Below, in pieces: positions 16,940 through 25,287 of a stretch of DNA of 64,000 nucleotides. The position numbers were made by a program, and so were the translations under genes. Under the pieces are notes generated by a model. It was given only the letters and a program-made list of their open reading frames with translations. It made no database searches and was not told the DNA's origin. Position 1 is the stretch's first letter; the number at the start of each line of letters is the position of its first letter. The stretch is from a virus: IMG/VR virus record IMGVR_UViG_3300028030_000012, positions 1 to 64,000 of that record, one strand, 5' to 3'.

Positions 16940-17221
16940 TTATAGAAGTATTATTAGGCATGTATACTGCTGCACGTATAGGTAGGCAGCCATCCTAGGG
17001 CAGCATCCTGTTTACGGCAGTGTCTCACCTTTATTTGATTTTAAAGGGGCCGCCCATTTATTTCAACGTTTCTTAACAAAGTAATAAATACTTTTCAAGA
17101 CCCTTCCTATAAATTAAAGTTTCAGGAGTTATTATAGTCTTCTAAACCTACTTAATTTCTTCACCGCTAGTCAGTACAGCGGTCCCTATTTGCGTTGTAA
17201 TAGGTGTTTTAGGGGTTAATT

Positions 17222-18850
17222 TTAAAAATGATAAGAAACAATTTTAAAGTTTTTTCTAGGCAATCCCGAGGAATTTGCCAATGCAGTTACTTCTTGAATT
17301 TTTGAAAAGGGCTTTACAGATTTGTTAACAACTTTTTTTATTTTAGATAATTCTTTTTTCAAAGTTTCTATATTATTAAAAGAGGAGTTAAATTCTATAT
17401 ATTCAAAATCAAGTTCTATTATTAAAATCAGCCTTTTGTTATGTATAGCTATAGTAGCTTCATTTACAATTTTGAATCGTTTGGCTATTGATAATATCTT
17501 TCCTGTTTCGATTACTAGACCTTTTTCATTAACAAAAATATTTTTTGTTTTGTTTTTAATTAAAACTTTATTATTGCGTACTAATCCAACGTCTTCAGTT
17601 CTAAATTTATTATTTTCGTCCTTAGGACTTGTTTGTTGTACTGTAATGTCAAAGTATTTCCATTTGTTATTATTTTCTAGGTAGCTATGAAAAAGATCTG
17701 TACTAGTAACATTCAGTTCTCCAAAATCACTTACATCTCCAGTAGTATCAATAGATACGTTTTGTCTGGGAGTAAGCCATAAGTGCTTAGGTAACCTTGT
17801 CCAAGTTCCAGAAGCAATATAAGAGGACACTTCACTCATTACATAGAGCACTGTGTATTTTTTCTTGATTGAATTAAGTAATTTTCTTTTTGTAATTTTA
17901 CCGTGTGTTATTATAGTTTTTATATGTTTACTAATGTGTTTTTTAAACAATCTCCTCATTATAAAGGAATGGCATAGTAATTTACAAAAAGGTGTAGATT
18001 CTTGTTCTAATGTTTTTAATAGTATTTCTAATTTTTGAGTGTTAATATAAAGAGTTTTAACTTCAATTTCTTTAAAGGAATTGAATAAATCAGCGATATT
18101 ATTTCCTTTACCTATTGTAACATGTTTACCATGTAATATAGGCGCTATTATACCATTTAAGATATCGTATAGGGAATTAAAAGGTTCTACTGTTAATAAA
18201 GTATTTTCTATGTTATTAGAAAGTTCTTCATAAGAATCTTTTATTCCTTGATATATAGCGGAATGTTTTATGCGAGAGGCGGTATATAACCCTTTAGAAA
18301 TCCCCTGATGAAAGAAAGTGCCTGTTACATGTTCAAAATTGGGATGCAAGTATGCTTCAGCTAGAGAAATATCGTCTTTATTGATTAAAGAGTCTTTTCC
18401 TGTACCTATACTGCTTACTACTTCAAATATTTTAGACATATAATCTTTTGTATCTTCATCTAATGCATTATAATTCCATCCTTTGGATATGATTTTGAAT
18501 GTTCCAGGATGTAAGGTCAATAAAGTTTCATCTATAACTTCTTCTGCAATTATTACCCCATAACTTAATTTAGTTAACACTGTTTTTACTTTAGTATCTT
18601 CTATATTATCTGAGGTGTCAAGAATTACAAAATTAGTCTCATAACTTAAACAAGCAATTATTGCAGCTATTCCATACATTTCATTGGTAACATATATTCC
18701 AATTGTATCTGTAGTACTTACTCCTATACAACTTAAACTGCGTTCAATAAGTTCAGCTTTTTTAAGAATTTCTCCAGCAGTGTATGTCTTACCTTCACTT
18801 GTTGTTAGTACAACTTCTAAGAAGTGTTTTTTTAGTTTTTTTTGAAGCAT
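17222..18850 (-). CDS. Divergent ANL-superfamily adenylating enzyme-like protein
   Basis: 542 aa, close to the usual 500-600 aa of acyl/aryl-CoA synthetases. The order of ANL landmarks is preserved. The N-terminal pattern KTYTAGEILKKAELIERSL...DTIGIYVTNEMYG...NFVILDT is typical. A degenerate P-loop VTGTFFHQGISKG lies at about 175-187. YVMSEVSSY (336-344) stands where YGxTE occurs, GELNVTSTDLFHSYL follows, and FRTEDVG (416-422) stands for RTGD. KNKTKNIFVNEKG (432-444) is the hinge, and GLPRKNFKI (529-537) is the C-terminal catalytic-lysine block. Family role: activating a carboxylate as an acyl-AMP, then transfer to CoA, a carrier or an amine. The degenerate P-loop leaves activity uncertain. 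It overlaps the preceding gene by 19 nt. Confidence 0.6.
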   Translation of the reverse strand: MLQKKLKKHFLEVVLTTSEGKTYTAGEILKKAELIERSLSCIGVSTTDTIGIYVTNEMYGIAAIIACLSYETNFVILDTSDNIEDTKVKTVLTKLSYGVIIAEEVIDETLLTLHPGTFKIISKGWNYNALDEDTKDYMSKIFEVVSSIGTGKDSLINKDDISLAEAYLHPNFEHVTGTFFHQGISKGLYTASRIKHSAIYQGIKDSYEELSNNIENTLLTVEPFNSLYDILNGIIAPILHGKHVTIGKGNNIADLFNSFKEIEVKTLYINTQKLEILLKTLEQESTPFCKLLCHSFIMRRLFKKHISKHIKTIITHGKITKRKLLNSIKKKYTVLYVMSEVSSYIASGTWTRLPKHLWLTPRQNVSIDTTGDVSDFGELNVTSTDLFHSYLENNNKWKYFDITVQQTSPKDENNKFRTEDVGLVRNNKVLIKNKTKNIFVNEKGLVIETGKILSIAKRFKIVNEATIAIHNKRLILIIELDFEYIEFNSSFNNIETLKKELSKIKKVVNKSVKPFSKIQEVTALANSSGLPRKNFKIVSYHF

Positions 18851-19131
18851 AGTTCATTTTTAAGAATGGAGACTGAAATTTCTTCTTTAACATTAATAAT
18901 GTCGCCTTTTACAATGGTAATTTTGATATCCGCTTCTTTACTTATGAGTATAAAAGCAGTAGACTTTGCATTTTTAATTTTTCTAGTAAGTCTATTACCT
19001 AAATGTGTAAATCTAAAATACTTTTTTATATACCCGTATCCTTTATTTGAATAAGTGAGCATCTCAGTTTCTATGAAAGTCCTGACAAGCATTTCGATTC
19101 TTTTTTCAGAGTTATTATTATTTTTGATCAT
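18832..19131 (-). CDS. Small basic protein coupled to the ANL-like gene
   Basis: 99 aa, not recognised. A helical N-terminus (KRIEMLVRTFIETEML) is followed by a basic segment and a beta-rich C-terminus (ITIVKGDIINVKEEISVSIL). No carrier-protein DSL serine motif is present, so it is not an obvious acyl carrier. Its end overlaps the ANL-like start by 19 nt and its start overlaps the end of a 52-aa ORF by 14 nt, making a tight three-gene operon. Confidence 0.5.
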   Translation of the reverse strand: MIKNNNNSEKRIEMLVRTFIETEMLTYSNKGYGYIKKYFRFTHLGNRLTRKIKNAKSTAFILISKEADIKITIVKGDIINVKEEISVSILKNELCFKKN

Positions 19132-19276
19132 TTATCCAGGTATTTAGTATATTTACAAATTTTTTAGCTTGTGTGACATTTATAGACGTTTCAACCTTTT
19201 TTTTATTTTTTGTCAAAATTAATTGTAATAAATGAGGTTCTGTCTCTTTAGTACCAAATAATAGTTCTTCTACCAT
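19118..19276 (-). CDS. 52-aa hypothetical protein, first gene of the ANL-like operon
   Basis: Starts at ATG 19276 and stops at TAA 19120-19118. The sequence begins MVEELLFGTKETEPHLL and ends with a helix (QAKKFVNILNTWIND). It overlaps the next start by 14 nt. Its size and overlap suggest a real coupled gene, but no function can be read. Confidence 0.45.
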   Translation of the reverse strand: MVEELLFGTKETEPHLLQLILTKNKKKVETSINVTQAKKFVNILNTWINDQK

Positions 19277-19340
19277 AGTGTTTAAAAATTAAGCCCTGTA
19301 TTACATGCTAATGCAATACCTAAGGGCAATTATCAAAAAT

Positions 19341-21539
19341 TTAGATAGCTGTTTTTTCTGCTAGAAAGGTAATATCTCCTGAACTAAAGTCAGGCTTCAT
19401 ATGAATTTGCTTACCTTTTGTTGTAGAATTTTTTGCTTTTTCATTCTCTTTTTTAATCTTTTGAGAATACTTTAATAAGGCTTCTACAAAATCAATTTTA
19501 GCAGATTCCATAGATTTAGATCCGGTTGTTTTTATAGTCTCATTAAATCCGTTTAAAGTACAGCTATATGTACCGTCTGTTTCCAAAGTAATAGTGGCTG
19601 AATATTGAGGTCTTGTTAAAAGGTCTGTTGAAGTAGACTTAATAGTAAGCTTAGGATCGCTTTGAGTGTCCTTTTTAGCTTGTTTAAGAGCCTCTTTCTC
19701 TTCTGGTGTCTTTTGGAACTTCTCTCCTCCTTTAACTTCTTCATTAGGCTCTTCTTTAACCTTTTGATTATTATTAGCTCTATATCTTTTTTTATTAAAT
19801 TCAGCAATAGCTTTAGAAAAATATTTGATTCTAAATTCTTTCTTATCTTTCTCTCCTATAGCTTCTTTTATAGAAGTTTCAAGGGATTTTTCAAAACTGT
19901 AGATAGAAGTTAAAATGTTAGTACTTTTTTCAACTAATGTAACTAAAGCTTGGCGTGTTTCTTTTGCAACATTATTAACAGTTTCGGACTTGGTCGATAC
20001 AGCCATTTGGTTGCTGGGTACACTATTGGGTTTAGTCTTTTCTTCAGTTTTTGTGGCGGTCCCATCCGCCTTATTTGAAAAATCATATTCGAAATTAAGC
20101 TTACTTTTACATTCTTGTTCGGTATCGGCACTTTGAGCTTTTACATGAACATCTATTAAAGTATTTACAGCCTGTTTGAAATCCTCTTCTTTAGCATAAC
20201 CTTTTATAATAGTTTGTACTCCAGGCCCCTCAACTTTACCTTGGAAAAATTGTTTAGAATCTTTGGTTACTTTAATAGAGTATTCTAATATTTTTATTTC
20301 GGAAGAGGTAGTTGATTTTTCTTCTTTTACAATCTCTTCTTTTTTAGTTGAAGGTTTAAGAACTCCGTTATCATTAAGACGTACAATTAATTTATCAATA
20401 AAGTTATTTATTTTACTATCTTCCCAAGTACGTTTGGTTTTAGAAGTACCTTTTTCATTAACTGTATATCTTGTGTAAGCTCTTACAAGATTTTTAGCAT
20501 GTTTAATACCTTCTTTATAGGAACCTTTTTGTTCTTGTTTAAAAACTAAGATATTTTCAATTAACTTTTCTAAATGTTTAAAAGAATTTGTAATAAATAG
20601 GTTATTTAAAAACCACCTTACTTTTTCAACTGGCCATATACTCCCTGTTTTAGAGTCAGAATAAAATTTGGTTAACTCATCAATCGCTTGATTTTCTCTA
20701 CCAGTTATTCTGAGATACATAGCTCGTTGCTTAACAAAATCTTGAGGATTTACATTATCAACATTATTTTTACCTGTTAACAGCATTAAATTGAAATTAT
20801 TGTCTACAGTGTATAAGGTTTTTCCATTTAGCAGTTCTTCTCCTTTGATAAGAGATTCTAAGGGTACTGTAATGGCAGTATCAATTCCTTCTTTTTTAAT
20901 TTCTTCGGCAAATACCTCAAGATTGGCATTAGCTTGTTCTTTTATAACTACTTGTACAAATTTTGATAAGATACTTCTAATATTTGTAATTCCTAAATCT
21001 TGGTTATTTAAAAGATCTTTAACTTTTGTATAAAGTTTAGCTTTAGCAACATTTCCTTTTGAAGATTGCCATTCTTTTACTATACTGTCTTTAAATTCGT
21101 CTGTTAATTTTTCTTTAGGCAGGTCGAATAAAGACTTAAAAGTGGGTCGTTTTTTAATATTTTCTTTTTTAGGCATTAGTGCAATAACTGAATTGGTAGA
21201 TTCATTAACTGTTTCAGTAATAACACTTGTTTCTGCATCTACTACAAGCTCTTTTTCAGCTACTTTTTCAACTACTTTGTTGATTATTTGAGGTGATTGG
21301 GCAGTAAGTTGTAAAGCATAAGATTCTAAGGATTGCTCAATATTATCTAATACTTTTCTATAATAAGTAGTTTTTCCAGATAATTTTACCATTTTGACAT
21401 TATCTACTTGAACAAGATCTGGTATTTTGATTCCAGATTCGGGTAAAGATACTTCATCCTTTAAAGCTTTTCTGAAATATTTAGCTAGTGTTACTAAAGG
21501 TTCGATAGTCTCTGTACCAATAATTTTTACATTTCCCAT
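19341..21539 (-). CDS. Large multidomain hypothetical protein with a repeated C-terminal domain
   Basis: 732 aa, not recognised. Long helical regions at 1-100 and 130-400. Two roughly 55-residue alpha/beta domains appear at about 413-468 and 644-696. Each runs YSxxxT....., a short beta hairpin, then a helix (DFKQAVNTLIDVHVK and KIDFVEALLKYSQ), and they look like diverged copies. Low-complexity K/E/T linkers lie between (400-412, 590-640). No catalytic motif seen. It stands alone, with 64-84 nt gaps on both sides, and its size suggests a virion-injected or host-takeover protein (inference). Confidence 0.5.
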   Translation of the reverse strand: MGNVKIIGTETIEPLVTLAKYFRKALKDEVSLPESGIKIPDLVQVDNVKMVKLSGKTTYYRKVLDNIEQSLESYALQLTAQSPQIINKVVEKVAEKELVVDAETSVITETVNESTNSVIALMPKKENIKKRPTFKSLFDLPKEKLTDEFKDSIVKEWQSSKGNVAKAKLYTKVKDLLNNQDLGITNIRSILSKFVQVVIKEQANANLEVFAEEIKKEGIDTAITVPLESLIKGEELLNGKTLYTVDNNFNLMLLTGKNNVDNVNPQDFVKQRAMYLRITGRENQAIDELTKFYSDSKTGSIWPVEKVRWFLNNLFITNSFKHLEKLIENILVFKQEQKGSYKEGIKHAKNLVRAYTRYTVNEKGTSKTKRTWEDSKINNFIDKLIVRLNDNGVLKPSTKKEEIVKEEKSTTSSEIKILEYSIKVTKDSKQFFQGKVEGPGVQTIIKGYAKEEDFKQAVNTLIDVHVKAQSADTEQECKSKLNFEYDFSNKADGTATKTEEKTKPNSVPSNQMAVSTKSETVNNVAKETRQALVTLVEKSTNILTSIYSFEKSLETSIKEAIGEKDKKEFRIKYFSKAIAEFNKKRYRANNNQKVKEEPNEEVKGGEKFQKTPEEKEALKQAKKDTQSDPKLTIKSTSTDLLTRPQYSATITLETDGTYSCTLNGFNETIKTTGSKSMESAKIDFVEALLKYSQKIKKENEKAKNSTTKGKQIHMKPDFSSGDITFLAEKTAI

Positions 21540-21623
21540 AATGTTATAGGTTAATTTAATTAAATATAAATATTGATTTTAAATGTTGGGTTAGGTTTGA
21601 ATAGTTTAATTTATATTTTTAGG

Positions 21624-22241
21624 CTAAGTGTTATGTTTATCCGGATCGTATCGAGATATAGGTTTCCATTTAAAAAATTGATGGTATATAAGATAACCTA
21701 AGATAAATAAAACAATCATAAATATTATAATACTTATTAAAATACTGGATAATCTAGGGGGGTCTTTTCCAAAAAATTTAATTGGGTTTTTATTTTCTAT
21801 TTGAGATTCAAAATCTGAAAGAGTAAGCATAGGCATTCCTTGATAGTGAAGATATCCATTAAATAGAATATAGTTGGAATGTTTCATTTTTTGGTAGCAG
21901 GAATGATAATTTACTACACTTTTAAAATGTGCTTTGAATCTTTGATAATTTTTTCTGAGGGTAATATTACGGATATTGAGATCTGTATAATAAGCCTCCA
22001 AGTTTCCATTTTTATAATATACCATTTCAGCAAAATTATCTTTAACTTTCGTACTCTTTACACTGTCTATAGTATGCTTATCTACCGTAATATAATAAGG
22101 CAGGGCAGAAGTATGCAGTGCTGGCACAGGATTGTCTTTAATCAGTATTGAATCCTTTTTGTCTTCTGTACAACGTGTAAAAAGAGTTGTTAAAGATAGA
22201 AGAACGAATAAAATACTAAAGATAATTTGTTTTTTTTTCAT
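21624..22241 (-). CDS. Membrane/lipoprotein-like protein
   Basis: 205 aa. An N-terminal hydrophobic stretch (IIFSILFVLLSLTTLFTRC) ends in a cysteine at residue 24 and could be a lipoprotein signal, although the lipobox is imperfect. There is a polar middle domain, then a C-terminal membrane segment at about 165-190 (ILISIIIFMIVLFILGYLIY) and a basic tail. Two membrane attachments around an extracytoplasmic domain suggest a role at the host envelope, such as superinfection exclusion; this is inference. Confidence 0.5.
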   Translation of the reverse strand: MKKKQIIFSILFVLLSLTTLFTRCTEDKKDSILIKDNPVPALHTSALPYYITVDKHTIDSVKSTKVKDNFAEMVYYKNGNLEAYYTDLNIRNITLRKNYQRFKAHFKSVVNYHSCYQKMKHSNYILFNGYLHYQGMPMLTLSDFESQIENKNPIKFFGKDPPRLSSILISIIIFMIVLFILGYLIYHQFFKWKPISRYDPDKHNT

Positions 22242-22272
22242 GTTTTTAAGTTTTAATATTGATTAAAAATAC

Positions 22273-22473
22273 TTAAGAAATTTTAGCAAAGTTTTCTAGA
22301 GTTTGAATTCTCTTTTCAATTCTGCCTTTTAGAGTAAATACAGTAGCGGATGTATAAGCATCATTTTGCTTATTAAAGCTTTTTACTCTGGTTCTTATAG
22401 AAAGTTGATCTTGCACTTTCTTTAATTGGTTGTGCAATTTTTTTAATTGTTTAGTTCTGCTTTTTGGTTTCAT
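22273..22473 (-). CDS. Small basic coiled-coil protein
   Basis: 66 aa, Lys/Gln-rich (TKQLKKLHNQLKKVQDQL), predicted helical hairpin. It overlaps the end of the zinc-ribbon gene by 23 nt. Function unknown. Confidence 0.45.
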   Translation of the reverse strand: MKPKSRTKQLKKLHNQLKKVQDQLSIRTRVKSFNKQNDAYTSATVFTLKGRIEKRIQTLENFAKIS

Positions 22474-22762
22474 TTAAATAATTTTGATTTTTGTTTATGT
22501 AAATTTCTTTACATTTATCACAAATATTCACTTCAAACCAGTAAAATCTATCTCGATGATTATACAATTGAAGAAGTTTACTTTGTGCAAGTAGAATGTC
22601 GTTCTTAAAAGTTTTATGCTTGCCACAAGTAGGGCACTGAAACGTTTTAGAAAGGGGTGCATTTGGATAGGTTTTTTTAAGCTTTGAAAAACTACGAAAA
22701 CGACGTATTGATTTGTCGTCATGTGCGAAGTTATGACCTACAAACTCATTTTTTATTTTCAT
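22451..22762 (-). CDS. Zinc-ribbon-like protein
   Basis: 103 aa. CPTCGKH near residue 43 and CDKCKEIY near residue 82 give a CxxC...CxxC zinc ribbon with about 35 residues between the knuckles. Such small phage proteins often bind nucleic acid or RNA polymerase. It sits in a run of tightly packed small genes, with only a 1-nt gap to the gene upstream. Confidence 0.55.
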   Translation of the reverse strand: MKIKNEFVGHNFAHDDKSIRRFRSFSKLKKTYPNAPLSKTFQCPTCGKHKTFKNDILLAQSKLLQLYNHRDRFYWFEVNICDKCKEIYINKNQNYLNETKKQN

Positions 22763-22763
22763 A

Positions 22764-22967
22764 TTAAATATTTATTACAACAGTTCCTTTTGGATTACCT
22801 TTTAAGTTTAATATACTAACTATTTTATTCCCTTTTTTAAACTTCATTTTATTATAGTCAAAGGTACTCTTAGAAAGTATATTAATAATACGCAATACTT
22901 TACTGGGGTCGCCAGTAATAGAAATTAAAGCATCTACTACTAGGCGACTATTTGTTTTAGAACACAT
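22764..22967 (-). CDS. Small hypothetical protein
   Basis: 67 aa, not recognised. A helix with VDALISITGDPSKVLRIINIL is followed by a beta hairpin rich in lysine. Its start overlaps the stop of the small membrane protein gene (11 nt). Confidence 0.45.
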   Translation of the reverse strand: MCSKTNSRLVVDALISITGDPSKVLRIINILSKSTFDYNKMKFKKGNKIVSILNLKGNPKGTVVINI

Positions 22968-23133
22968 CTTCAGTAATTTTAAATTTAGTTTTTAAAAGCT
23001 TATTCTTTTTTTCCAAATGTTTTTTGAAAGTATTATGGTCTATTGCTATTTTGATTGCTATAATAATTACCATAACTGCAGTTAATAATAAAAATATTAC
23101 TACAATATCATTTTCATGCATTAATTCAATCAT
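22957..23133 (-). CDS. 58-aa single-pass membrane protein
   Basis: Starts at ATG 23133, stop TAA 22959-22957. One strong hydrophobic span (IVVIFLLLTAVMVIIIAIKI) is followed by a basic tail (KKHLEKKNKLLKTKFK), suggesting N-out/C-in topology. It overlaps the next gene start by 11 nt, supporting translation. Confidence 0.5.
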   Translation of the reverse strand: MIELMHENDIVVIFLLLTAVMVIIIAIKIAIDHNTFKKHLEKKNKLLKTKFKITEDVF

Positions 23134-23136
23134 TGT

Positions 23137-23547
23137 TTAGAAATAATCTGTTTTTTTAATTACTTTAGAGTTTGCTAGAAATTTTAAATAGGTTTTTAAG
23201 GCAAGTATTGAAGACTGGCTATATTTTTCAGACTCTATTCGAGTTACAAAACTACTTAAGGATTCTGCATGTAAGGAAGACTCTTTTTCTAAGTCCCTGA
23301 TTATTTTATACACGTCTTCAATAAAAGCTTTATTGGCTCTATATTTTTTTCGTATAGTTAATTTGTGAATAGGTTTTTCTTTTTCAACATGGGAAGTTTT
23401 AAAAGTATAGACTGAGTTTTTAAGGTTTTGTAAATCTTTCTCTATTTCATCTAGTTGTTTTTTAGGCCCGTAATTAACTATAAACACTGTTAGAAAAATC
23501 AGTGCTACAATAATTCCTAAAATTACTATTACTTCTGTATTAGTCAT
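23137..23547 (-). CDS. Membrane-anchored coiled-coil protein
   Basis: 136 aa. An N-terminal transmembrane span (IVILGIIVALIFLTVFIV) is followed by a helix (LDEIEKDLQNLKNSVY) and a soluble helical domain. Such topology resembles spanin-like or phage membrane scaffolds, but no lipobox partner is certain. It overlaps the upstream 46-aa gene by 8 nt. Confidence 0.5.
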   Translation of the reverse strand: MTNTEVIVILGIIVALIFLTVFIVNYGPKKQLDEIEKDLQNLKNSVYTFKTSHVEKEKPIHKLTIRKKYRANKAFIEDVYKIIRDLEKESSLHAESLSSFVTRIESEKYSQSSILALKTYLKFLANSKVIKKTDYF

Positions 23548-23680
23548 TTTTTTCCTTTCTGTTTAAATGGTTAACATAAATTACTAGTATAAATGTAATT
23601 ACTACAATAACAGCTGCTAAGTAGTATAAGGGTATGAAATTAGTAAGTATTTCATTTATTTCCTTTAGAATTTCTTTCAT
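23540..23680 (-). CDS. 46-aa single-pass membrane protein
   Basis: Starts at ATG 23680, stop TAA 23542-23540. A central hydrophobic span (YYLAAVIVVITFILVIYV) lies between a short acidic N-terminus and a basic C-terminus. It overlaps genes on both sides (4 and 8 nt), the usual sign of a real small gene in this cluster. Confidence 0.5.
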   Translation of the reverse strand: MKEILKEINEILTNFIPLYYLAAVIVVITFILVIYVNHLNRKEKND

Positions 23681-23946
23681 TTTGAATTAATTTGAAAGTT
23701 ATTAAATGTTTTTAACACGGTTATCTGTGCGTTGTTACGTACAAAATCTCTCCCAGTAGTATTTTTTTGAATACTGGTTATTAAACTGCTTTTGATTTTT
23801 AGAGTTTTAGAGTCTTGATTAAAACAGACTTGTAAAGGTAGAAATCGTAAAGCGCATTTTTTACATATGCCTGACCCTTCTTTTATTTCTAAGGGTTTTT
23901 TGCAAGGAGGCATAAATAAGTCAGCAAGTACATTTTTCTTTTTCAT
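23677..23946 (-). CDS. Small Cys-containing hypothetical protein
   Basis: 89 aa. Cysteines at about 15, 28, 31 and 41 (PPCKK, CKKC, VCF) may form a metal site. The rest is polar beta/alpha. It overlaps both neighbours by 4 nt. Not recognised. Confidence 0.45.
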   Translation of the reverse strand: MKKKNVLADLFMPPCKKPLEIKEGSGICKKCALRFLPLQVCFNQDSKTLKIKSSLITSIQKNTTGRDFVRNNAQITVLKTFNNFQINSK

Positions 23947-24332
23947 TTTGACTTAAGATTTTGAATAATTGTTTTTACTACTTCTATACGCATGGCTAAC
24001 CCCTCTGAATTTAAAGGCCACCAGAAAGGGTAATAATAGCTATCGACACCTTTATAATACTTATAGAATTCAGGGAATAGAGCAGATAAGTAATGGAAAC
24101 TTTTAAAATAATAAGGGGAATGTAATGTAACTTGCCTGTCTATTAAGAAGCATAAAGCTGTCTCTCCCCATACATTTATTATTGGGGCTTCCTTACTGTG
24201 TTTTTTTAATACTACTAAAACATTAGAATAAATGAGTATTTTTGATTGGGTATTAAAGGGAATGATTTTTTTGCCATTTGAATCCTTCATGATACTATCT
24301 TTAAGTGTTTTTGTAACCAATAAATGCGCCAT
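23943..24332 (-). CDS. Hypothetical protein
   Basis: 129 aa, rich in aromatic residues in the second half (HSPYYFKSFHYLSALFPEFY). Not recognised. It overlaps the upstream 103-aa gene by 46 nt and the downstream gene by 4 nt. Confidence 0.45.
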   Translation of the reverse strand: MAHLLVTKTLKDSIMKDSNGKKIIPFNTQSKILIYSNVLVVLKKHSKEAPIINVWGETALCFLIDRQVTLHSPYYFKSFHYLSALFPEFYKYYKGVDSYYYPFWWPLNSEGLAMRIEVVKTIIQNLKSK

Positions 24333-24598
24333 CTTTGATCTCCTTCTTTCCAGAAATAAAAAATTCGTATATCTATTATACCTTTTTTAGAAGCTTTAAT
24401 TACTGTTTTAGTCGGATGTTTATGAAGATATTCTAACATCCATTGGTGTTCTAATACACTTATAGTGTTATCTTTCATTAACATATCATCCCAATAACTA
24501 CACAAACCAGTTTTAATTGGAATTTTATTTTCAAGAATATTGTGTAAGGTTAAAGAAATTATTTTCTTGATAACAGAATTATTATCTATTTTTTTCAT
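24287..24598 (-). CDS. Hypothetical protein
   Basis: 103 aa with many tryptophans in the C-terminal half (IFYFWKEGDQRWRIYWLQKH). Not recognised. It follows a terminator hairpin, so it probably starts a new transcript covering the small-gene cluster down to 22.3 kb. Confidence 0.45.
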   Translation of the reverse strand: MKKIDNNSVIKKIISLTLHNILENKIPIKTGLCSYWDDMLMKDNTISVLEHQWMLEYLHKHPTKTVIKASKKGIIDIRIFYFWKEGDQRWRIYWLQKHLKIVS

Positions 24599-24621
24599 AA
24601 TGTTTTATTTAAGTAAAAAAT

Positions 24622-24654
24622 GAAAGGACTGTTACTATTATTCACAGTCCTTTC
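24622..24654 (-). terminator. Rho-independent terminator
   Basis: A perfect 11-bp stem GAAAGGACTGT/ACAGTCCTTTC with an 11-nt loop, followed on the minus strand by ATTTTTTAC. It lies 24 nt past the stop of the Cys-rich 120-aa gene. Confidence 0.85.
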
Positions 24655-24677
24655 TTCATTTCTGACAAAATGAAATA

Positions 24678-25040
24678 TTATTTAGAAGCATCTTGATCCG
24701 CTTCTCTAACTACGTCAAAAAACCATTTGTTTTTTAATTGTACAAAAACATTACCATTAAAATTTTGTAGTCTTTCGTGTAATAATTTAAAAAATCTCAA
24801 TATGTTTAACTCTTCCTCTTTTGTAGGAAGTAAATCAGAAGTGTTTGAGTAAGGTATTGTATTTCTATTTAAACAGTATTTGTTTTTACTACCTTCTTTA
24901 AAAGCTCTCATTATGCATTTATCACAGTTATTTTTTGCAACTTTACATAAAGGGGTTTCTAATATTTCTACTCTATTCTTGATAAAATAAAGCTGTCTTG
25001 TTCTAAGTATGGCCCAAAGCCACTCTTTTTTTCTAGTCAT
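24678..25040 (-). CDS. Cys-rich hypothetical protein
   Basis: 120 aa. Cysteines at about 32, 39, 42 and 55 (CKVAKNNCDKC...YCLNR) suggest a small zinc-binding domain in the first half, followed by a helical C-terminus. Not recognised. Confidence 0.45.
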   Translation of the reverse strand: MTRKKEWLWAILRTRQLYFIKNRVEILETPLCKVAKNNCDKCIMRAFKEGSKNKYCLNRNTIPYSNTSDLLPTKEEELNILRFFKLLHERLQNFNGNVFVQLKNKWFFDVVREADQDASK

Positions 25041-25056
25041 CTTGTCAGTTTTATAA

Positions 25057-25227
25057 TTAAATTAGTTTGTCTTTATCTTTTCGTTTGTCGTAGGGAGTAG
25101 TAGGGTGTATGAGCCAGTAGATTAAAGCGAATATTATAAATCCAATTAAAGACCATCTCCTGTTCATAGCTTCGCTTTCTAAAGCTCTGTCACACCAGCT
25201 TGTAGCTAGTAATAAGAAGTTTAACAT
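25057..25227 (-). CDS. 56-aa membrane protein
   Basis: ATG 25227 to stop 25059-25057. It has a short hydrophobic N-terminus (MLNFLLLATSW), then a clear transmembrane span (IGFIIFALIYWLI) and a charged tail (DKRKDKDK). It fills the gap between two longer genes. Unknown role. Confidence 0.4.
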   Translation of the reverse strand: MLNFLLLATSWCDRALESEAMNRRWSLIGFIIFALIYWLIHPTTPYDKRKDKDKLI

Positions 25228-25287
25228 AATGAAAGGTATAAAAAGCAGATTTTGATAGTCTGCTTTAATTAATTTAATATGTTAAAA

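Larger units (their letters stand above)
16024..17221 (-). other. 1.2-kb structured non-coding block
   Basis: No convincing ORF on either strand, yet the region is unusually rich in inverted repeats. These include 16037-16049/16096-16108 (13 bp), 16161-16180 (8 bp), AACCCT/AGGGTT near 16279-16295, TACAGTA/TACTGTA near 16335-16353, TATAGTA/TACTATA near 16550-16573, GCAGC/GCTGC pairs in 16965-17010 and ACCGCT/AGCGGT near 17163-17183. It lies downstream of the ANL-like operon on the minus strand. A tRNA 3'-end-like sequence and a repeated segment with the shared core TAGTGACATTT...CAATGG are inside. Most likely it encodes one or more structured RNAs or an origin/attachment region. Confidence 0.5.

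Noticed and set aside
18832-19131. Acyl carrier protein partner of the ANL-like enzyme
   Set aside because: No DSL/DSx phosphopantetheine serine motif and the wrong charge (basic); carrier proteins are acidic and fully helical.
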